Part shown: one piece after another, positions 27,702 through 31,948 of the stretch
Layout: the number at the start of each line of letters is the position of its first letter
Numbering within the stretch: position 1 is the first letter of the stretch
Assembly (NCBI GenBank): GCA_041686695.1
Contig: JAWLDJ010000018.1
Span: 1-31,948, forward strand
Source of the DNA: T1Sed10-7 sp041686695
GTDB taxonomy: Bacteria > Actinomycetota > Nitriliruptoria > Nitriliruptorales > Nitriliruptoraceae
Reading direction: 5' to 3'
Length of the DNA: 31,948 nt
Notes under the pieces: generated by a model
What the model saw: the letters and a program-made list of their open reading frames with translations, nothing else
What the model was told of the DNA's origin: nothing
Database searches by the model: none
Translations under genes and position numbers: made by a program

Positions 27702-28193
27702 TCAGCCTGGTCGTTCCGCGCGGTCCACGACCTCGTGGAACCGACGCACCGTCACGTCGATCACCTGGTCGTGCCCCCACACCATCAGCCCCTTGGCGTA
27801 GCGTGCCGCGGCACGCATCGAGGGCTTGCGCATCTCGACGTGCCAGCGGATCGTCAGACGGGTCCCGCTGCCCAGCGGCTCCAGCGACACGTCCGCCGGG
27901 CCATGGAGATCGCCGCTGAGTCGCGCGCTGATGTGCCGCGCAGGCTGCACCTCGTCGAGGTGGATCCCGACCCGGAAGCGGTAGGGGATGGGTGGGACCA
28001 CCAGGCCCCGGAGCACCCCGCCGTCGACCAGGCCGCCGCCCTCGGCCTCGAACTCCCTCAGCCACCGCCACCAGGTCGGGAACCGGTCGGTCCGCGCCAT
28101 CCAGCGCCACACCACCTCGACGTCGTGGTCGAAGACCTCCTCGCGGTGCAGTCGGATCAGGTGCAGCGGATCCGCGCCGACAGGGGCATCCAT
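27702..28193 (-). CDS. SRPBCC family protein
   Basis: A 163-aa START/polyketide-cyclase-like (SRPBCC) protein. The typical beginning 'HREEVFDHDVEVVWRWMART' with 'FPTWWRWLREFE' gives the first strand and helices. The middle strands include 'PYRFRVGIHLDEVQPARHI' and 'GSGTRLTIRWHVEM', and the long C-terminal helix is 'VWGHDQVIDVTVRRFHEVV'. Such folds bind hydrophobic ligands in a deep pocket. The ATG at 28193 overlaps the stop of the M61 peptidase by one base, so the two are coupled; a longer frame to 28229 is less likely. The ligand is unknown. Confidence 0.85.
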   Translation of the reverse strand: MDAPVGADPLHLIRLHREEVFDHDVEVVWRWMARTDRFPTWWRWLREFEAEGGGLVDGGVLRGLVVPPIPYRFRVGIHLDEVQPARHISARLSGDLHGPADVSLEPLGSGTRLTIRWHVEMRKPSMRAAARYAKGLMVWGHDQVIDVTVRRFHEVVDRAERPG

Positions 28194-29941
28194 CAGCTCT
28201 CGACCTGGTCGAGGTCGGCCCCGCACCACCGGTGGAAGGCCGTGGACGCGGCCGCACCCGCGTCGGGGTCGCGGACCAGGCGTTGCTGCGGCCGTGGAGC
28301 GCCGAGGGTGACGGTGCGGGTGAGCAGGCGCGGGCCGCGGGCGACGGTGACCGCCACCTCCTGGCCCGGGGTGTGGGTGGCCAGGATCGCGTCGAGCCGG
28401 CCGCGAGCGACCGTGCGCCCGTCGACGGCCAGCAGCCGGTCCTCGCCGGACAGCCCCGCCGACCAGGCGGGCCCGTCGCGCAGCACGCTGGCCAGGACCA
28501 CCTCGCTGTCGGACTCACGCAGGTGCACGCCCAGGTGGGGAACACCCGGTGGGTCCGCGTCCTCCCATCGCAGGCCGACGGCCCCGACCACCTCGTCGAG
28601 CTCGGGGAGCCCGGGCACCGTGACCCGGTGCGCGGCCAGGGCGGCCAGCTCGTCGCCGCCGATCTCGGCGATGGTGGCCACCACGTCGGACTCGTCGAAC
28701 CCGGCCGGTTGCTGGCCGTGGCGTTGCCACAGCCGGCGGAACACCGCGTCCAGGCCGTCGCCGCCGGGGTCGGCGCGTCGCAGCCGCAGGTCCAGCTCGA
28801 AGGCGACCAGGGAGCCGTGCCCGTAGTAGTCCGTCATCACGTTGGGAGCGTTGTGGTCGCGGACGTAGTGCTTGATCCAGGCCTCGTGGGAGGCCTGCCG
28901 CAGGCTCTGGCGGTGCACCCCCGGGGTGTCACGGGTGCGAGCCCAGGTGGCCTGCAGCGTGTCCAGGAGCCGGCGGGGCCGCCACAGGCCGGCGCGCGTG
29001 GGCACCAGCTCGTCGTAGTAGGCCGTCCAGCCCTCCGCGACCCACAGCGACTCACTGTGGGTGGGGCGGTCGTAGGTGGGGTGGACCAGCGCCGCGGGCA
29101 CCAGCCGCTTGACGTTCCACAGGTGCAGGTACTCGTGCGCCAGCAGCGACTGGAACCGGGCGGTCAACTCCGGGTCCTGGAAGGTGTGGATGGGCATCTG
29201 CAGGACCGCGCCGTCGCGGTGCTCGAGCCCGCCGCCGCCGTCCTCCCACCCGGCGCACAGGATCGTGTAGCGGTCGGTGGGCAGCGCCCCACCGAAGATC
29301 GCGCGGCTGGCCGCGGCGATCGCCTCGAGGTCCCGGCCGATGCGCTCGAGGTCCGGGGCACCACCATGACCCGACCACACGAAGGTGTGCGGCACGCCCT
29401 CGATGTCGAGATCGAGGCGGGGGAGGTCGCCGACCTCGAAGGCGCTGTCGATCAGATGGTCGCGGTCGGTGGCCACGTAGGTGTCCGGCGCCTCGCCCGG
29501 GGGCAGCAGCGAGACGACGCGGTGGTGGTCGGGGTCGGGTGGCAGGTGCACCTGGTGGGGACGGTCCTCGGCGCCGTCCAGGCACAGGAACGTGGCGGCG
29601 GGGATCAGCAGGGCGTGGTGGTCGTCCACGTGGTTGGTGCGCACGCTGAGGTCGTTGGCGTAGAGCTCCCAGGCGATCTCGACGTCGCCGGTCACCTCGT
29701 CGGGGAGCCGCCAGGCCGTGGTCCCGTCGCGGCGCAGCGCCAGGCTGGCACCACGGTCATCGCTGGCGACGATCGTCTGGACGTGCCGGGCGTAGTCGCG
29801 GACCACGTAGCTGCCCGGCGTCCACACCGGCAGGACCAGACGGGCACCGGGGGCCAGCTCGCCGGGCACGGTCATCGTGACCCGCACGAGGTGGTGCAGC
29901 CGGTCGCTGAGATCGACGCGGTAGCGGATCGGTGCTGCCAC
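28193..29941 (-). CDS. M61 family metallopeptidase (glycyl aminopeptidase-like) with PDZ domain
   Basis: A 582-aa peptidase. The N-terminal beta domain starts 'YRVDLSDRLHHLVRVTMTV'. The catalytic domain has the substrate-binding 'GGGGLEH' (236-241), the zinc motif HEYLH at 269-273 and the third ligand Glu303 in 'WVAEGWTAYYDEL'. A PDZ-like domain lies near the C-terminus (about 450-550, with 'GPAWSAGLSGEDRLLAVDG'). The family removes N-terminal residues, with glycine preferred in the Sphingomonas enzyme. No signal peptide is visible, so it is probably cytoplasmic. The GTG at 29941 is chosen for AGGAG five bases before it and the family-like N-terminus; the ATG at 29971 adds ten residues. Coupled to the SRPBCC gene. 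Confidence 0.9.
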   Translation of the reverse strand: MAAPIRYRVDLSDRLHHLVRVTMTVPGELAPGARLVLPVWTPGSYVVRDYARHVQTIVASDDRGASLALRRDGTTAWRLPDEVTGDVEIAWELYANDLSVRTNHVDDHHALLIPAATFLCLDGAEDRPHQVHLPPDPDHHRVVSLLPPGEAPDTYVATDRDHLIDSAFEVGDLPRLDLDIEGVPHTFVWSGHGGAPDLERIGRDLEAIAAASRAIFGGALPTDRYTILCAGWEDGGGGLEHRDGAVLQMPIHTFQDPELTARFQSLLAHEYLHLWNVKRLVPAALVHPTYDRPTHSESLWVAEGWTAYYDELVPTRAGLWRPRRLLDTLQATWARTRDTPGVHRQSLRQASHEAWIKHYVRDHNAPNVMTDYYGHGSLVAFELDLRLRRADPGGDGLDAVFRRLWQRHGQQPAGFDESDVVATIAEIGGDELAALAAHRVTVPGLPELDEVVGAVGLRWEDADPPGVPHLGVHLRESDSEVVLASVLRDGPAWSAGLSGEDRLLAVDGRTVARGRLDAILATHTPGQEVAVTVARGPRLLTRTVTLGAPRPQQRLVRDPDAGAAASTAFHRWCGADLDQVES

Positions 29942-29983
29942 CTGCGCTCCTGTGTGGTCGGTGCGGGCCATGCGGTGGGTTGG

Positions 29984-30022
29984 GGTCCGTCGCGGTCCGT
30001 TGCGGGTCCGTTGCGGCTCCGC
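29984..30022. repeat. Imperfect tandem repeat of GGTCCGTyGC
   Basis: Nearly four copies of a 10-11 base unit (GGTCCGTCGC, GGTCCGTTGC, GGGTCCGTTGC, GGCTCCG) in the 201-base divergent spacer between the M61 peptidase and the DUF3151 gene, between the candidate promoters and the peptidase start. Confidence 0.65.
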
Positions 30023-30026
30023 GCCG

Positions 30027-30032
30027 AGGCTA
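30027..30032 (-). promoter_or_regulatory. Candidate -10 hexamer (TAGCCT) for the M61-SRPBCC operon
   Basis: On the minus strand TAGCCT lies 85 bases before the GTG used for the peptidase, so the leader would contain the tandem repeat. Confidence 0.3.
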
Positions 30033-30048
30033 CCCACCGTGGTGCCGC

Positions 30049-30054
30049 TACCTT
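30049..30054 (+). promoter_or_regulatory. Candidate -10 hexamer (TACCTT) for the DUF3151 gene
   Basis: TACCTT lies 88 bases before the GTG at 30143, 17 bases from the opposing element at 30027-30032. Confidence 0.3.
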
Positions 30055-30142
30055 CGCCGCTCCGGCAGCCTGCGGCACCAGCCAGCGGTCGCTGAGCGGT
30101 GCCGTGGACGACCGGGCCGACCACGGATCTGGAGGCAACGAG

Positions 30143-30577
30143 GTGGCAGAGCTCCCCATGGCCGACCGGCACGAGACGATCCTGCCGGGCGATCCGCCCG
30201 AGGTCGTCGCGGCGCTGCGAGCCGCGCTCGAGGTGGCCCCGGCGGAGCGCCGCGTCGCGGTGGCCGAGGTCGTCGCCGGCCAGCCGGGCAGTGTCACCGG
30301 ATGGGCGGAACTGGCCGACCTCGGCCGTGACCCGATCGAGCGTTACGCCTATGCCCGGGTCGGCTACCACCGCGGGCTCGATGCTCTGCGCGGCGCCGGT
30401 TGGGGCGGACGTGGCTACGTGCGTTGGTCCGAGCCGGCCAACCGCGGCTTCCTGCGCTGCCTGGGCCGTCTCCGGGCTGCGGCCGCGGAGATCGGTGAGG
30501 ACGCCGAGGTGGAACGCATCACCGACTTCCTGGGTGAGCTCGACCCCGACTGGGACGACGCCAACCTGGCGGGCTGA
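30143..30577 (+). CDS. DUF3151 family protein
   Basis: A 144-aa protein of the actinobacterial DUF3151 family. Its signature is 'YAYARVGYHRGLDALRGAGW' (68-87), followed by 'EPANRGFLRCLGRLRAAA' and a short acidic end. The start 'ETILPGDPPEVVAALRAA' is also family-like. The function is unknown; the all-helical, TPR-like pattern hints at protein binding, which is speculative. The GTG at 30143 has GGAGG seven bases upstream; the ATG at 30158 is an alternative. dnaG follows after 73 bases with its own promoter-like hexamer. Confidence 0.88.
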   Translation: MAELPMADRHETILPGDPPEVVAALRAALEVAPAERRVAVAEVVAGQPGSVTGWAELADLGRDPIERYAYARVGYHRGLDALRGAGWGGRGYVRWSEPANRGFLRCLGRLRAAAAEIGEDAEVERITDFLGELDPDWDDANLAG

Positions 30578-30594
30578 GCCGGGTGCCCCCGCGC

Positions 30595-30600
30595 TACGGT
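30595..30600 (+). promoter_or_regulatory. Candidate -10 hexamer (TACGGT) for dnaG
   Basis: TACGGT lies 50 bases before the dnaG GTG in the short gap after the DUF3151 gene. Confidence 0.3.
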
Positions 30601-30650
30601 CGGGGCACGACGGCACGCGGGGCCGCAGCGGCGTGGGCAGGGAGGTGGTC

Positions 30651-31948
30651 GTGGCCGGTCGGATCGTCAAGGACGACATCGATGCCCTGCGGGCGCAGGC
30701 CGACATCGTCGCGGTGGTCGGCGAGTACACCACCCTGAAGCGGGCGGGCCGGTCGTTCAAGGGGCTGTGCCCGTTCCACACGGAGAAGACACCGTCGTTC
30801 ACCGTCACGCCCGACGGCAACTTCTACAACTGCTTCGGCTGCGGCGTGTCCGGTGACCTCTACGACTTCCTGATGCGGATCGAGGGTCTGGAGTTCCCCG
30901 AGGCGGTGGAGGCGCTGGCGCGACGCACCGGCTTCCAGCTGCGGTACGAGCAGATGAGCGCCCGTGAACGCCGGGCCGTGGGGGAGCGCAGCCGCCTGGT
31001 GGCCGCCACGGCCGCCGCGCGCGACTTCCTCGTCGCCCAGCTGTTCACCGACCAGGGCAAGGTCGCCCGCGACTACCTGCGTTCCCGTGGCTTCTCGCGC
31101 GCGGACGCGGACGCCTTCGAGGTCGGCTTCGCGCCCAACCGCTTCGATGCGATGTCGCGGGCGCTGACCGCCGACGGCATCCCCGAGCAGGATCTGATCG
31201 CCACCGGCCTGGTCGCGCGCAACGAGCGTGGTGGGCTGCGCGACCGGTTCCGTGGCCGGCTGATGTTCCCGATCCACGATCCCGGTGGTGACGTCATCGG
31301 TTTCGGCGGCCGGGTCCTGCCCGACCTCGACTACGGCGGGTTCGAGCCGCCCAAGTACCTGAACTCCGCCGAGACCCCGCTGTACAAGAAGACCCGGGTC
31401 CTGTACGGGATCCGGCAGGCCCGCTCGGAGATCGTGCGCGCCGAGCAGGTGCTGGTCTGCGAGGGCTACACCGACGTGATGGCGCTGCACCAGGCAGGGG
31501 TCGCCAACGTCGTGGCCACGTGCGGGACCGCGGTCGGGGTCGAGCACCTCAGGATGCTGGCACGCTACGCCCAACGGGTCGTGCTCGCCTTCGATGCCGA
31601 CGCGGCCGGGGTCAAGGCAGCCGAGCGGGCCTGGGAGGCCGCCCGGGAACTCGGTGGCGAGGGGCAGGGGCCGCGGCTCGACCTCAGGGTCCTGGTGCTG
31701 CCCGATGGGACCGATCCGGCGGACCTCGTCGCCGAGGTCGGTGCCGACGGGGTCCGCCACGCACTGGAGGCCGCCACACCGGTCGTGCCCTTCGTGCTCC
31801 GCCACCACCTCGGTGACGCCGACCTCACCTCCGAGGCCGGTCGCACCGCCGCCCTGCGCGACGCGCTCACCGTCCTCGGTCGCGAGACGGACCCGGATCT
31901 GCGTCGCGAGTGGGCACGTACCGAGATCGCCGAGCGGATCGGCTACGC
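30651..31948 (+). CDS. dnaG: DNA primase DnaG (3' end cut by window edge)
   Basis: The frame is open from 30651 to the last base, giving at least 432 residues. DnaG synthesises RNA primers for replication. The CHC2 zinc domain has Cys40, His43, Cys61 and Cys64 ('GLCPFHTEKTPSF', 'NCFGCGVSGD'). The catalytic core follows ('FRGRLMFPIHDPGGDVIGFG', 'PKYLNSAETPLYKK'), and the TOPRIM metal-binding residues are Glu271 in 'VCEGYTDVM' and Asp315/Asp317 in 'FDADAAG'. The GTG at 30651 has GGGAGG five bases before it. The helicase-binding C-terminal domain lies outside the window. The deoxyguanosine triphosphatase gene often found before dnaG in actinobacteria is not here. Confidence 0.95.
   Translation, partial: MAGRIVKDDIDALRAQADIVAVVGEYTTLKRAGRSFKGLCPFHTEKTPSFTVTPDGNFYNCFGCGVSGDLYDFLMRIEGLEFPEAVEALARRTGFQLRYEQMSARERRAVGERSRLVAATAAARDFLVAQLFTDQGKVARDYLRSRGFSRADADAFEVGFAPNRFDAMSRALTADGIPEQDLIATGLVARNERGGLRDRFRGRLMFPIHDPGGDVIGFGGRVLPDLDYGGFEPPKYLNSAETPLYKKTRVLYGIRQARSEIVRAEQVLVCEGYTDVMALHQAGVANVVATCGTAVGVEHLRMLARYAQRVVLAFDADAAGVKAAERAWEAARELGGEGQGPRLDLRVLVLPDGTDPADLVAEVGADGVRHALEAATPVVPFVLRHHLGDADLTSEAGRTAALRDALTVLGRETDPDLRREWARTEIAERIGY

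Noticed and set aside
27992..30577. An 861-residue plus-strand frame through the M61 peptidase region
   Set aside because: Antisense shadow of the peptidase typical of high-GC codon bias; only the last 144 residues (DUF3151) are real.
30594..31808. A 404-residue minus-strand frame opposite dnaG
   Set aside because: Antisense shadow of dnaG, with low-complexity composition. The real gene is the plus-strand frame open to the window edge.

Overview
The window is about 32 kb of very GC-rich, densely packed DNA from an actinobacterium. The evidence is a set of families largely confined to Actinobacteria: the phosphomutase/DUF3090/SCO1664-type trio, a DUF3151 protein, a DUF2510 protein, an actinobacterial-type histidase, and frequent GTG starts. 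A full-length NfeD protease next to FloA, and a mixed core-gene order (recO, uppS, glyS, dnaG), would fit a deep-branching lineage such as Nitriliruptoria (Euzebya-like). That placement is an inference from gene content; no 16S gene or other direct taxonomic marker is present. The window holds 29 likely protein genes, the first and last cut by its edges, plus one assembly gap of exactly 100 N. I see no rRNA, tRNA, CRISPR, prophage or insertion sequence.

Layout. 1-4440 (+): an RDD membrane protein overlapping an amino-acid racemase, then the phosphomutase-DUF3090-SCO1664 kinase-like trio running into recO. 4505-8294 (-): a three-gene oxidative operon (flavin monooxygenase, NAD-dependent epimerase, zinc alcohol dehydrogenase) coupled by overlapping or abutting stops and starts, lying antisense between recO and uppS. 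8494-9282 (+) uppS; 9286-9963 (-) a Nudix hydrolase. 10025-12586: a MocR/GabR-type regulator divergent from an EamA exporter, with a candidate operator between them. 12576-15316 (-): NfeD-FloA-small protein, a membrane-microdomain operon. 15403-18022: an IclR regulator divergent from hutH, with a clean palindrome in the iclR promoter and an assembly gap inside a tandem repeat.

18127-22845: a DUF2510 surface protein, a thioesterase, and a tocopherol-cyclase-like protein overlapping a CLC transporter that carries CBS and RCK_C domains. 22999-27635: glyS, a polytopic membrane protein, an unusual cysteine-rich iron-sulfur protein with a winged-helix-like N-terminus, and two small uncharacterised proteins. 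27702-29941 (-): an M61 metallopeptidase coupled to an SRPBCC protein. 30143-31948 (+): DUF3151 and the start of dnaG.

Housekeeping (RecO repair, UppS for cell-wall lipid carrier, GlyRS, DnaG) is interleaved with lineage-specific modules. Three regulator/target arrangements look self-contained: MocR with EamA, IclR with HutH, and NfeD with FloA. A TAnnnT hexamer lies just upstream of almost every transcription-unit head and probably marks the -10 elements.
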